From JAGXIT01 sp049293335 (lineage in GTDB: Bacteria; Patescibacteriota; Saccharimonadia; Saccharimonadales; UBA4665), in assembly GCA_049293335.1 (NCBI GenBank), contig JBATSO010000040.1:40349-104348 (forward strand): a stretch of DNA of 64,000 bases, written 5' to 3'. Each line of letters opens with the position of its first letter. Position 1 is the first letter of the stretch. This document shows, in pieces, positions 1 through 8,079 of the stretch. A program made the translations under genes and the position numbers. The notes under the pieces are model-generated. The model searched no databases. It had not been told where the DNA came from and was given only the letters and a program-made list of their open reading frames with translations.

Positions 1-584
1 AAATGATGGAGTTCTAAGTAGGTGGCAACTTCGGGCGAAACAAGGTGTGTATATGGACGAGACTGTGTTAATGCTTCACGTACCTGGGTTGAAGAAATGT
101 GACAGAGCGGTGCGGGGAGTGGCCTAAGAAACCGTACATGCTTAGACGGCGAAGGAACTTTGGCGGCACGCTCAATTAACAGAACAGGTAGATGCTCTGC
201 CAGGTAGTCCCCGTTGTACCACTGGCGAATCGTAGCGTAACTATCGGTGCCAAACACAAACCAAAATTTGATAGTCGGGTGCCGAGCAATAAAAGCTTTA
301 TATGTATCGTAGGTTTCGGTTGGCACGGTTCGCAGTAGTTCGTCTTGGATAAGGCGTAGCGGCCGTGTATGAGAGGCAAATGTATCACACACAATTTTAA
401 GTAGGGCCAGCCGATCGGCATGTGGCAGACTCATGGTTTTATCGGTACGGTCACCTGAGGGTACTAACCAAACTTCATCGTAGCCATTGAGCTGCATGCA
501 TTGGTGCAGAATTGCTTCGTGTGCCAGCGTAGGCGGGCAAAAGCCACCTCCAAAAACTATGATATTTTTTGATTGCGTGGGCAT
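1..584 (-). CDS. NadD-like nicotinate-nucleotide adenylyltransferase (partial, runs off window)
   Basis: Reading from ATG at 584 on the reverse strand gives an open frame of about 194 residues with no stop before base 1, so the 3' end is missing. The start MPTQSKNIIVFGGGFCPP followed by TLAH matches the nucleotidyltransferase signature GGxFDPxHxGH, and HISSTQVREAL near residue 170 matches the ISSTxIR motif of NadD/CoaD-type enzymes. NadD adenylylates nicotinate mononucleotide in NAD synthesis. The first histidine of HxGH is replaced by threonine and the FDP aspartate by cysteine, so activity or substrate may have changed. It is divergent from the transketolase operon. The family is fairly clear; the exact substrate is not. 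Confidence 0.7.
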   Translation of the reverse strand, partial: MPTQSKNIIVFGGGFCPPTLAHEAILHQCMQLNGYDEVWLVPSGDRTDKTMSLPHADRLALLKIVCDTFASHTRPLRLIQDELLRTVPTETYDTYKAFIARHPTIKFWFVFGTDSYATIRQWYNGDYLAEHLPVLLIERAAKVPSPSKHVRFLRPLPAPLCHISSTQVREALTQSRPYTHLVSPEVATYLELHH

Positions 585-612
585 AGGTACTAGTATTGCA
601 CACTGGTCATAC

Positions 613-641
613 TTACAGAGCTAGTTGAATATGTGTATAAT
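613..641 (+). promoter_or_regulatory. Promoter of the transketolase operon
   Basis: TTACAG (613-618), a 17-nt spacer and a perfect TATAAT (636-641) lie just upstream of the ATG at 653. The predicted start point near 648 leaves only about 5 nt of leader, and no Shine-Dalgarno sequence is visible. Confidence 0.65.
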
Positions 642-652
642 ACATAAGCACA

Positions 653-1510
653 ATGAGCAACACATACACTATTCAAGAATTAGAACTAAAAGCAACTGTT
701 ATACGAGAAGATATTATTCGCATGCTGGAGGCAGCGGGCAGCGGTCACAGCGCAGGCCCCATGGGGTTAGCCGATATTTTTACCGCGCTTTATTTTGATG
801 TTTTAAAACATGACCCTAAAAACCCAGACTGGGATGAGCGGGATGTTTTAATTCTTAGTAACGGACACTGTGTGCCCGTGCGCTATGCGGCAATGGCAGA
901 GGCGGGGTATTTCCCTAAGTCAGAGCTTTTAACACTGCGTAAGTTTGGTAGTCGTTTGCAAGGCCACCCCGAGCGATCGCGTCTTCCGGGGCTAGAGGGT
1001 ACCAGTGGGCCACTTGGTTCGGGCCTGAGTCAGGCGTGTGGCATGGCGCTGGCGTTTCGCATGGACCAACATGCGCATCGACATATTTATGTGACCATGG
1101 GTGACGGCGAACTAGATGAAGGCAACGTATGGGAAGCAGCTATGCTTGCGCCAAAATACAACTTAAATGCCATCACTGCCATTGTTGACCGCAACAACAT
1201 TCAAATAGATGGCCCCACCGAATCTGTTATGCCGCTGAACGACCTAAAAGACAAATGGCAAAGTTTTGGTTGGCATGTTATGGAAATTGATGGCAATAAC
1301 ATCGAAGCTATCATCGATGCTTGCACGATGGCCAAAGCCATCACCGAACAGCCAGTTTGTATTCTCGCTTACACCATTCCTGGTAAGGGAGTTGACTTTA
1401 TGGAGTACGACTACAAGTGGCACGGCGTGCCACCAAACCGCGAACAGGCCAAAGCCGCCCTCCACGACCTCCGCACCCTTAAAGGCAAAATTCGGAGCGA
1501 ACATGAATAG
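653..1510 (+). CDS. Transketolase, N-terminal (TPP-binding) subunit
   Basis: This 285-residue protein is the first half of a split transketolase, which moves two-carbon ketol units between sugar phosphates in the non-oxidative pentose phosphate pathway. The thiamine diphosphate motif GDGELDEGN, followed about 20 residues later by IVDRNN, is intact, and GHSAG near residue 31 matches the conserved N-terminal histidine region. Transketolases split into about 280- and 320-residue chains are common in bacteria and archaea; the partner is the gene at 2367, beyond an intervening IMPase gene. The ATG is preceded by a promoter with a very short leader. The C-terminal RSEHE is repeated at the end of the next gene. 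Confidence 0.93.
   Translation: MSNTYTIQELELKATVIREDIIRMLEAAGSGHSAGPMGLADIFTALYFDVLKHDPKNPDWDERDVLILSNGHCVPVRYAAMAEAGYFPKSELLTLRKFGSRLQGHPERSRLPGLEGTSGPLGSGLSQACGMALAFRMDQHAHRHIYVTMGDGELDEGNVWEAAMLAPKYNLNAITAIVDRNNIQIDGPTESVMPLNDLKDKWQSFGWHVMEIDGNNIEAIIDACTMAKAITEQPVCILAYTIPGKGVDFMEYDYKWHGVPPNREQAKAALHDLRTLKGKIRSEHE
1492..1506 (+). repeat. 15-bp direct repeat, copy 1 (flanks IMPase gene)
   Basis: TCGGAGCGAACATGA occurs here and again at 2306-2320. This copy contains the end of the transketolase N subunit and the ATG of the IMPase gene. The second copy encodes the end of the IMPase protein. Confidence 0.85.
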
Positions 1511-2333
1511 AGAGCTGGGCGACGACACAGAAGTTGCCGCTCGAATAAGGTTGGCTGAACAGTTGCTTGCCACCGCGGCCGAAAGAATAGCCGATGCGTT
1601 TCATACGCGCCTGCAAACTACCCAAAAATCACCCAACGATTATGTAAGTGAGCTCGACACATCTATTGAACAATATGTGCAAAATGAACTAAAACAAGCT
1701 TTTCCAGAAGATAATTTTTACGGTGAAGAATCAGGCGCGTCAGGTGGAACAAATCAGTACCTTTGGGTGTACGACCCGCTTGATGGCACAAACAACTTCT
1801 TACGTGGCTTACCTTTCGCGGGTACCCAAATAGCGCTCTTAAAAGACGATGTTATTGTGTATAGCCTTATTCACAGACCTTTTACCAGCGAGAAGTACTA
1901 CGCCCAAAAAGGTCAAGGTGCGTTTTATGAAAATTTTCGAACCAACGAACAACGGCAACTACAGGTTTCCGAACGGAGCCTATCTGAGGCAATGGCTATA
2001 TTTGATTCGAAGGTCGGTAAGACCGACAATGCAAGCACGCCGCTTTTCAATAGTCTAATTGATAAAATAGCTTCAGTCCGCGTCCTGGGGGTGGCTGTTT
2101 ATGACCTGCCCGCTGTTGCCGAAGGGGCGGTGGAGTTTTTGATAAGCGGTATCGCCAAAAAATACGATGTGGCACCAGGCTGGTTGCTCATAGAAGAAGC
2201 TGGTGGCACAGTGTATAGTTTGCACGGCGAACCAACCATAGATAACGAGCTGCTTATACTGAGCAATCAGGCAGTTACACAGGAGCTACTCCAATCAATT
2301 CAGAGTCGGAGCGAACATGAGTATCAACAGTAG
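1503..2333 (+). CDS. Inositol-monophosphatase-family sugar phosphatase
   Basis: A 276-residue member of the IMPase/FBPase-like metal-dependent phosphatases. The metal-binding signatures are present: GEES near residue 76, DPLDGTNNF near 90, and YDVAPG near the C-terminus as the WDxAxG equivalent. The ATG at 1503 overlaps the upstream stop by 8 bp, implying translational coupling; a longer frame starting at 1266 only overlaps the transketolase and was rejected. Lying between the two transketolase halves and upstream of aldolase, it could dephosphorylate fructose- or sedoheptulose-1,7-bisphosphate, but the substrate is inferred. The gene is bracketed by a 15-bp direct repeat, and its last residues RSEHEYQQ resemble the transketolase tail, suggesting insertion into an older tkt operon. 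Confidence 0.85.
   Translation: MNRELGDDTEVAARIRLAEQLLATAAERIADAFHTRLQTTQKSPNDYVSELDTSIEQYVQNELKQAFPEDNFYGEESGASGGTNQYLWVYDPLDGTNNFLRGLPFAGTQIALLKDDVIVYSLIHRPFTSEKYYAQKGQGAFYENFRTNEQRQLQVSERSLSEAMAIFDSKVGKTDNASTPLFNSLIDKIASVRVLGVAVYDLPAVAEGAVEFLISGIAKKYDVAPGWLLIEEAGGTVYSLHGEPTIDNELLILSNQAVTQELLQSIQSRSEHEYQQ
2306..2320 (+). repeat. 15-bp direct repeat, copy 2 (flanks IMPase gene)
   Basis: Second copy of TCGGAGCGAACATGA, in the same reading phase (RSEHE) as copy 1, inside the last codons of the IMPase gene. Confidence 0.85.
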
Positions 2334-2366
2334 AACAACAAGCTTGAAACAAAGTGAGGTGAAAAA

Positions 2367-3353
2367 ATGAGCGATTTACATCTGGTAGAAGTATCAAACA
2401 AAATGCAAGAAGAACCAATTCGGGCAGGGTTTGGCCGTGGTTTAGTGAAAGCTGGCGAACAAGACGAGCGAGTCGTTGCGGTCTGCGCCGACCTAACGGG
2501 GTCGGTTAAAATGGATGGTTTTGCCGAGAAGTTTCCTGAGCGCTTTGTGCAAGTTGGGATTGGCGAACAAAACCTCGTAACAGTCGGGGCTGGTCTGGCA
2601 CTGGCAGGCAAGATTCCCTTTACTAGTAGCTATGCGGCATTTAGTCCAGGGCGTAACTGGGAGCAAATTAAAACCACCGCGTGTCTAAACGAAGTGCCCG
2701 TGAAAGTTATTGGTGGCCATGCAGGCCTGTACACTGGCCCCGATGGGGCTACTCACCAAATGCTCGAAGACATTGCCCTTTTGCGCTGCATGCCCGGCAT
2801 GGTGGTTCTTAGCCCGTGTGACTCGCTTGAAGCCGAGCGCATGACGCTCGCAATGGCCAAAGACGACCGCCCCAATTACATGCGCATGTGCCGCGAGGCC
2901 ACAGCCATTATTACCACCGAACATACGCCGTTTGAAATTGGTAAAGCCTACGTGTACACGCCTGGCAGCGATGTAACAATTATTGCTACAGGCGTTATGG
3001 TGTACCAGGCTATGCTGGCGGCCGAGCAACTGTACAAAGACGGCATTGATGCCGAGGTTATTAATGTGCCAACAATTAAACCGCTCGACGCCGAAACCAT
3101 TCTACGTTCGGTCAGAAAAACGGGCTGTGTGGTAACCGCCGAAGAAGCCCAAATTATTGGTGGATTAGGCGGCGCTATTGCCGAGCTATTGGTCGAAAAC
3201 CATCCCGTTCCCATGAAGCGCATTGGCATGCAAGACCGCTACGGTGAGAGCGGTGATGGTGCAGAGCTTATGATTCACTTTGGGCTCGATGCCAAGCACA
3301 TTCGCTTGGCTGCGCACCATGTGACCGAACTTAAAGGTGCTCACCAGCACTAG
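2367..3353 (+). CDS. Transketolase, C-terminal (pyrimidine-binding) subunit
   Basis: A 328-residue second half of the split transketolase. The segment IGEQNLVTVGAGLALAG carries the conserved glutamate that activates the TPP pyrimidine ring; the central Pyr domain is followed by a C-terminal transketolase domain (VINVPTIKPLDAETI; a CVVTAEE stretch). Together with the product of the gene at 653 it should form the active heterotetramer. The start is supported by a GAGGTG Shine-Dalgarno sequence a few bases upstream, unlike the nearly leaderless first gene of the operon. The gap to the IMPase gene is only 33 bp, so it is very likely co-transcribed. Confidence 0.93.
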   Translation: MSDLHLVEVSNKMQEEPIRAGFGRGLVKAGEQDERVVAVCADLTGSVKMDGFAEKFPERFVQVGIGEQNLVTVGAGLALAGKIPFTSSYAAFSPGRNWEQIKTTACLNEVPVKVIGGHAGLYTGPDGATHQMLEDIALLRCMPGMVVLSPCDSLEAERMTLAMAKDDRPNYMRMCREATAIITTEHTPFEIGKAYVYTPGSDVTIIATGVMVYQAMLAAEQLYKDGIDAEVINVPTIKPLDAETILRSVRKTGCVVTAEEAQIIGGLGGAIAELLVENHPVPMKRIGMQDRYGESGDGAELMIHFGLDAKHIRLAAHHVTELKGAHQH

Positions 3354-3404
3354 CCAAAGCAAGCACAAGCATTTATACTGAGTGGTAAGAAACAGGGAGG
3401 GAAC

Positions 3405-4325
3405 ATGCCGATAACATTACAACAAGTCCGAGCCAATTGTGCACAAGCACGACTGCGGATGGCTCAGGCGCGCGCCGAAAAATGGGCGTTTGGGGCTTTT
3501 AACCTAGACGATGAGCCAACGCTCGAAGCGGTCGCCAGGGCTGCCAAAGCCAAAAACGCACCCGTACTGGTCGAGGTTAGTCAGGGCGAGGTTGACAGCA
3601 TTGGGTTGGCCAATGTACGTGACATGGTCGATAACGTAAAAGACGAAATGGGCGTAGAAATATACATTAACCTCGACCACAGCCCAAGTGTCGAGGCTGC
3701 CAAACGTGGAATTGACGCGGGCTACGAGTTTATTCATATAGATGTTTCGCAGGCCAACCACAACGCCACTGACGAAGAAATCATCGCTGCCACCCGCGAA
3801 GTGGTCGAGTACGCCCGCTTTACAGGAGCACTCGTTGAAAGTGAACCACACTATTTTGGCGGCAGCAGCAATCTACACACCGAAGCAATTGACTACGAAT
3901 TTATTAAAAAAACCTTTAGTACGCCCGAGGGCGCAAAAGAGTTTCGTGACGCTACGGGCATAGATACTTTTGCGGCCGCTATTGGTAACCTGCACGGTAA
4001 ATACCCCGTGCCAAAGAAGCTCGACCTCAAACTGCTTGAGGAAATTCGGGCGGCTATAGATTGCAATATTAGCCTGCACGGCGGCAGCGGTACCCCTGGG
4101 CATTACTTTGAAAATGCCGTTAAAATTGGCGTGACCAAAATTAACATCAATAGCGACATGCGTATAGCCCACCGCGAAGAACTCGAAAAGGCTCTAAAGG
4201 CTAACCCCCACGAATATTCGGTAGCAAAGTTGGTTGAGGAATATGTAGTGCCTGCCGTTCAAAAAGTGGTGGAAGAAAAGATTACCATGTTTAATTCAAC
4301 AGATAAGGCAGTTGTTTCACGCTAA
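3405..4325 (+). CDS. fba: Fructose-bisphosphate aldolase, class II
   Basis: A 306-residue zinc aldolase that condenses or cleaves fructose 1,6-bisphosphate with dihydroxyacetone phosphate and glyceraldehyde 3-phosphate. Visible class II features are NLDHSP (zinc-site His region, residues near 90), VESEPHYFGG, GNLHGKYP (zinc histidine) and the phosphate-binding LHGGSGTP and NINSDMR segments near residues 224-251. A strong GGGAGG ribosome binding site precedes the ATG. It sits in the carbon operon between transketolase and a sugar kinase, 51 bp after the former. It may also accept erythrose 4-phosphate to make sedoheptulose bisphosphate, as many class II aldolases can; that is inference here. 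Confidence 0.93.
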   Translation: MPITLQQVRANCAQARLRMAQARAEKWAFGAFNLDDEPTLEAVARAAKAKNAPVLVEVSQGEVDSIGLANVRDMVDNVKDEMGVEIYINLDHSPSVEAAKRGIDAGYEFIHIDVSQANHNATDEEIIAATREVVEYARFTGALVESEPHYFGGSSNLHTEAIDYEFIKKTFSTPEGAKEFRDATGIDTFAAAIGNLHGKYPVPKKLDLKLLEEIRAAIDCNISLHGGSGTPGHYFENAVKIGVTKININSDMRIAHREELEKALKANPHEYSVAKLVEEYVVPAVQKVVEEKITMFNSTDKAVVSR

Positions 4326-4373
4326 CGGCTGTGGCACAATGAAGCATAAGCATAACAATAAAGGTGGGAACAA

Positions 4374-5372
4374 ATGAGTCAAATTGACATACTCTGCGTC
4401 GGCGATGTGGTAACCGATGTTTTTATTAAGCTACTAGATGACAAAGCCGAGGTGCATAAGGACCGTGGCCAAGACTGGCTGTGCATACCCTTTGGCACCA
4501 AGCTACCCTTTGATCACACCGAGATTCTGCATGCGGTGGGTAACGCCGCCAATGCTGCTGTATCGTGCGCCCGCTTGGGGCTTAAAGTTGCCTTCGAAAC
4601 CAATGTTGGCGGTGACCAAGAAGCCCGCGAAATTATTCACCAGCTTTCGCGCGAGAAAGTAGATCACCGCTTTGTACACATTAACCCAAAAAAACTGAGC
4701 AACATGCACTACGTGTTATGGTACAAAGAAGAACGTACTATTCTCATTAAGCACGAAGAATACGAGTATAACTGGCCGCATTTTCGACCAGCCGAAATCC
4801 CACGTTGGGTGTATTTTAGCTCTATTTCTGAAAACGCGCTCGACTATTCAGACGAAATTTCTACCTGGCTCGAAAAGCACCCAGAGGTAAAGCTCGCTTT
4901 TCAACCTGGCACCTTCCAAATGGAAGCGGGCGTAGAGCGCTTGAAGCGATTATACGCTCGTACAGAAGTAATTATTTTGAACCGCGAGGAAGCGGTTGAT
5001 GTAACGGGCGGTAGTTACGACAACGTGCATGATTTGCTGGACCGATTGCATAGCTACGGCTGTAAAATTGCAGTTGTCACCGATGGCCCAAGCGGCGCCT
5101 ATGCCTCCGACGGTCAAAACCGCTACAAAATGCCACTATACCCAGACCCAGCGCCGCCCTACGAACGAACAGGTGCGGGCGATGCGTATGCCAGCACACT
5201 GGTAGCGGCTCTGGCTCAGGGGCATAATCTAGAAAGTGCCTTGCAATGGGCGCCAATCAACTCTATGAGTGTGGTTCAAAAAACTGGTGCTCAAACAGGC
5301 TTACTTTCGCAGTCCGAGCTCGAAGCATGGCTCCGCAAAGCCCCCGACTGGTATCATGTTGAATCATTTTAG
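4374..5372 (+). CDS. PfkB-family carbohydrate kinase
   Basis: A 332-residue ribokinase/PfkB-fold kinase. The C-terminal signature ERTGAGDAYASTLVAAL near residue 261 contains the anion hole and catalytic aspartate (GAGD), and AVGNAANAAVSCARLG near residue 52 is the N-terminal glycine-rich substrate signature. It transfers the ATP gamma-phosphate to a sugar or sugar phosphate. Being last in a transketolase-IMPase-aldolase operon, a role as phosphofructokinase or in making a bisphosphate for the aldolase is plausible, but ribokinase, fructokinase or nucleoside kinase activity cannot be excluded from sequence alone. A GGTGGG Shine-Dalgarno sequence supports the start. Confidence 0.85.
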   Translation: MSQIDILCVGDVVTDVFIKLLDDKAEVHKDRGQDWLCIPFGTKLPFDHTEILHAVGNAANAAVSCARLGLKVAFETNVGGDQEAREIIHQLSREKVDHRFVHINPKKLSNMHYVLWYKEERTILIKHEEYEYNWPHFRPAEIPRWVYFSSISENALDYSDEISTWLEKHPEVKLAFQPGTFQMEAGVERLKRLYARTEVIILNREEAVDVTGGSYDNVHDLLDRLHSYGCKIAVVTDGPSGAYASDGQNRYKMPLYPDPAPPYERTGAGDAYASTLVAALAQGHNLESALQWAPINSMSVVQKTGAQTGLLSQSELEAWLRKAPDWYHVESF

Positions 5373-5387
5373 TCAGTAGTCTGTCCC

Positions 5388-5414
5388 TGTCATGCTGAAT
5401 TCATTTCAGCATCC
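5388..5414. repeat. REP-like palindrome
   Basis: TGTCATGCTGAA ... TTTCAGCATCC forms an imperfect stem immediately after pfkB. It is related to the element in front of dnaE (17972-18042), which has the same TGTCATSCTGAA end. It may also act as a transcription-stop hairpin for the carbon operon. Confidence 0.6.
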
Positions 5415-5517
5415 ATACTTTCGCTGCCAACACGCGTAACTACTACCAACCTCGCACAGTCTCGCTGACTCACACGGTACTATCATTATTTCTTTTATTT
5501 TCTGCCCCACAAGACAC

Positions 5518-5544
5518 CTTCCTTTTTTACCAGAAAAAAGGAAG
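5518..5544. terminator. Perfect 11-bp hairpin with T- and A-runs, possible bidirectional terminator
   Basis: CTTCCTTTTTT, loop ACCAG, AAAAAAGGAAG. The stem contains the T/A tracts, so it is AT-rich and only a weak terminator candidate. Confidence 0.35.
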
Positions 5545-5570
5545 CGAAAAACCTCGGCCAGAACTCCAGC

Positions 5571-5681
5571 TCTCGGTACTCTGTTGCTACCTTTTACAAC
5601 CAAGATAGACGATCGTTCCACTAAGTCTATCTTGACCCTAACGGGCAAGTTGTAAAAGACTACAACAGAGCAGCCGAGTGC
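5571..5681. repeat. Large imperfect palindrome (about 110 bp)
   Basis: Nested arms pair in order: CTCTGTTG with CAACAGAG (outer), CTTTTACAAC (5591-5600) with GTTGTAAAAG (5649-5658), and CAAGATAGAC (5601-5610) with GTCTATCTTG (5625-5634) around a 14-nt loop. One side carries a 14-nt bulge (5635-5648). It could be a MITE-like element or a structured RNA; no reading frame explains it. Confidence 0.7.
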
Positions 5682-5743
5682 CTACGCATGGCCACCACAA
5701 GCTATGTCGCTAAAGCGACCATTCATCAGCGGCCTACGGCCGC

Positions 5744-5797
5744 ACTCTTGACTCTTGACTCATGACTCATGACTCATGTCTCTTGACTCTTGACTCT
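5744..5797. repeat. Heptamer tandem array (ACTCTTG/ACTCATG)
   Basis: At least seven head-to-tail 7-mers (ACTCTTG, ACTCATG, TCTCTTG variants). The same heptamer, in this or the reverse orientation (GAGTCAA), recurs at 12623, 33054 and inside recG at 50070. Confidence 0.85.
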
Positions 5798-5873
5798 AAT
5801 CACTTCTCATCCTGAGCGTACGTCGAAACATACCCCCCCTCAGTACGATAGTTGTATCAAAATACTATAATGC

Positions 5874-5926
5874 TTCCAAGATCCAAGATCCAAGATCCAA
5901 GATCCAACCTCCAACCTCCAACCCCC
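5874..5926. repeat. Second heptamer array (CCAAGAT then CCAACCT)
   Basis: Four to five head-to-tail CCAAGAT units degrade into CCAACCT units and a C-rich end. The sequence differs from the ACTCTTG family but the unit is again 7 bp. Confidence 0.8.
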
Positions 5927-5980
5927 AAAACCTAGAAGGGCTAGCTCCTCCTGAGATAATACGCTAAACTATAAGCACAT

Positions 5981-7213
5981 ATGTCGAGGGCTTTAGCAGA
6001 TTTATTGGGGGTAGATGGAGTTGTTTTTGGGCAACAGATTCGCCAGCTTGAGCGTGCGGCGGGCCTGCCGAGCAATGACATTCGGCTTGCGGCCCACACC
6101 TTGCAAGCCACGCGGCAAAAAATTCGCGAACTCGGGCTCGACCCCATAGACACAACAGGCCCAGAACTGTACAGGGCGCTCCAATCCCGCCTAAAACGAG
6201 ATGAAGTGCAAGTTCGGGCGGCGCTTAATGTGCGGGCCGACTGTAACCCAGTTGATTTACTCGAAAATATTCAAAAAAAACTGGCAAAGCTCGAACATCA
6301 CAGCGATGTTTTTGTTATAAAATCGGCTGTTATGAAGCAGATTATTAAAAAATTGAAGCCCAAAGCTACCATGAAACGCCTAGGCTACCGCAGTATGGAT
6401 AGCATGCTCAAGCACGAATCGGCCGCCCAACTCTTGGCAGCTTGTCAGGTAACAGAATCTTTAGACTGGCAAGAGGCGCGCCTCGCTGCCTATACAAAAC
6501 TACAGGTGCGCGACTTTGAAACTCGTAAACCACAGTTTATTGTTCCTACTGCGAAGCAATGGCCCAAAATTGCCGACCAGCACGCCCTAAAACACAAGCA
6601 AACAAGTGTGGTACTGCCCGAGCTGGGTGCCGTTGTACTATTGCCCATGAACAAAGACTTACCTGGTTTAGCCATAACCACCTTTGTACTAGCGCTACAC
6701 GCACTCAACGACATGCGCGCAATTAGCGCCTATTTAAAATTGCAGCAAGTAAAGCCAAACTTTGGTTTGCTGGTGCGAGATGTAGTGCTTGCCGAACCAC
6801 TGACAGAAGTTGAACAAGCTGGTCGAAAGCTTTCCTGGAAGTCGCTCCAGTGGTCGTATGGCCATGGTTTTGTGCCATATATGACCGAGGTGTTTGGGCC
6901 GCACATTCAGCCAGAAGATCTCGCGTGGCAAAGCGTGTCGAGTACACTGCCCGCACTACACCCAATATTGGCCTTTTGGCAAGAAACAGATGCGCTTGGT
7001 TTGCTCGACTCTCAAAATGCAGTTTCGCTTAACATTCTCGATGTTGCACTTGGCGTGTGTAACCACCTAGAGTACGCCGAACGAACTGTTCACCATATGC
7101 GAGAAGCCTTGGGTCGTCAACTGTTTGCGCGCTATTTACATTATGGCAACCTCGAAACAATGCTTTCAAAAAGCTTTGGCAACGAACTCGTACCGGAACT
7201 AGAGTTTTCTTAG
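5981..7213 (+). CDS. Protein of unknown function (410 aa)
   Basis: I do not recognise this protein. It has no signal peptide or obvious membrane segment and appears as two parts: an alpha-helical N-terminal half (repeated charged stretches, KKLAKLEHHSD, KQIIKKLKPKATMKRLGYRS) and a more mixed C-terminal half with FVLALHALNDMRAISAYLKL and YGHGFVPYMTEVFG. No catalytic motif or DNA-binding helix-turn-helix could be assigned. Codon use resembles the neighbours, so it is unlikely to be recent foreign DNA. A TAAACT hexamer ending 10 nt before the ATG may be its -10 element. It is convergent with the LOG-family gene. It may be a lineage-specific cytoplasmic protein. Confidence 0.8.
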   Translation: MSRALADLLGVDGVVFGQQIRQLERAAGLPSNDIRLAAHTLQATRQKIRELGLDPIDTTGPELYRALQSRLKRDEVQVRAALNVRADCNPVDLLENIQKKLAKLEHHSDVFVIKSAVMKQIIKKLKPKATMKRLGYRSMDSMLKHESAAQLLAACQVTESLDWQEARLAAYTKLQVRDFETRKPQFIVPTAKQWPKIADQHALKHKQTSVVLPELGAVVLLPMNKDLPGLAITTFVLALHALNDMRAISAYLKLQQVKPNFGLLVRDVVLAEPLTEVEQAGRKLSWKSLQWSYGHGFVPYMTEVFGPHIQPEDLAWQSVSSTLPALHPILAFWQETDALGLLDSQNAVSLNILDVALGVCNHLEYAERTVHHMREALGRQLFARYLHYGNLETMLSKSFGNELVPELEFS

Positions 7214-7340
7214 GATCAATTACAAATTCTAAACGAATTCTAAACAAAAGGGCCAACCAGGCGTACACTATCAATGATGTTTTTGGAATTAAAATTGGAA
7301 TTTTGGTATTGTTTGAAGCGCGTTGTTCGGAGCTTTTTAC

Positions 7341-8024
7341 TCAAGTATTGTAGGCGTCGTTCAGTATTTTTCGCGCATAGCGAATGTCGTTCGTAATGGT
7401 GTAGAGCCGTTGATCGCCGGGCGATATAAGGTCTTTTTTTAGCAAGTGTTTGCGTATAAATTTGTCGAGGGGATGCCAATATTTTTTGCCAATCAATATT
7501 ATAGGCACACGCGGCATTTTACCTGTTTGAATAAGCGTAATAACCTCAAAAAATTCGTCGAGCGTGCCGTAGCCACCGGGGAAGTACACAAAACCATGGG
7601 CGTAAAATGTCATCATAACTTTGCGCGTAAAAAAGAAGTTGAAGGCCAGGTCGTCGGTAGTGTAGGGGTTGAGGTGCTGTTCGCGGGGCAATTTTATATT
7701 AAAGCCAATTGAAACCAGCTCTTCGTCAAAAGCGCCGCGGTTGCTGGCTTCCATTATGCCACCGCCACCGCCCGACAAAATGGCAAACCCGTCGTGGGCG
7801 AGATCGCCCGCTAAGTCGGCGGCCCACTGATACGACTTAAAGCGTGGGCTTAACCGTGCGGAGCCAAAAAAGGTGATGCGCTTGGGGTATTTCTTAAGTA
7901 TCTTAAAAGCTGCCTCGAATTCTTCTTCGCAACTACGGAGTTCACGCGTCGATTTAGCAATCGCCTTTTTTTGTTCTTCGGACATTGTCCAAACTTTGTT
8001 TTCGTGTGTATGTGTGTGTGACAT
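7341..8024 (-). CDS. LOG-family protein (putative nucleotide phosphoribohydrolase)
   Basis: A 227-residue Rossmann-fold protein of the LOG/TIGR00730 family, once called lysine decarboxylase. The diagnostic PGGYGTLDEFFEV motif lies near residue 150 and GGGGGIMEASNRGA near 90. Family members release the base from nucleoside 5'-monophosphates, as in cytokinin activation, and some act in nucleotide salvage. ATG at 8024 lies 8 nt after a TACAAT hexamer (leaderless pattern); an alternative ATG is 13 codons further in. The His/Thr-rich start MSHTHTHENK is unusual but the upstream context favours it. It is divergent from uvrB, whose promoter faces the other way in the same 67-bp gap. Confidence 0.85.
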   Translation of the reverse strand: MSHTHTHENKVWTMSEEQKKAIAKSTRELRSCEEEFEAAFKILKKYPKRITFFGSARLSPRFKSYQWAADLAGDLAHDGFAILSGGGGGIMEASNRGAFDEELVSIGFNIKLPREQHLNPYTTDDLAFNFFFTRKVMMTFYAHGFVYFPGGYGTLDEFFEVITLIQTGKMPRVPIILIGKKYWHPLDKFIRKHLLKKDLISPGDQRLYTITNDIRYARKILNDAYNT

Positions 8025-8079
8025 TGCCCTCTATTGTACGTGCTTACGCTTGTTTTGAGAATAGTAAGAAGGAAAATGC

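Larger units (their letters stand above)
5373..5980. other. Gene-free, repeat-rich intergenic region
   Basis: This 608-bp stretch has no convincing reading frame. It contains, in order, a REP-like palindrome (5388-5414), a short perfect hairpin (5518-5544), a large imperfect palindrome (5571-5681), two small hairpins (GTCGC-TAAA-GCGAC near 5706 and GCGGCC-TAC-GGCCGC at 5729-5743), a heptamer array (5744-5797), a TCATCCTGAGCG fragment like known REP elements (near 5806) and a second tandem array (5874-5926). The promoter of the next gene lies at the end. Confidence 0.8.

Noticed and set aside
1266..1502. Long N-terminal extension of the IMPase frame
   Set aside because: It overlaps conserved transketolase codons; the family homology begins after ATG 1503.
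5744..5926. Possible CRISPR array
   Set aside because: Units are 7 bp and contiguous with no spacers; simple tandem repeats, not CRISPR.
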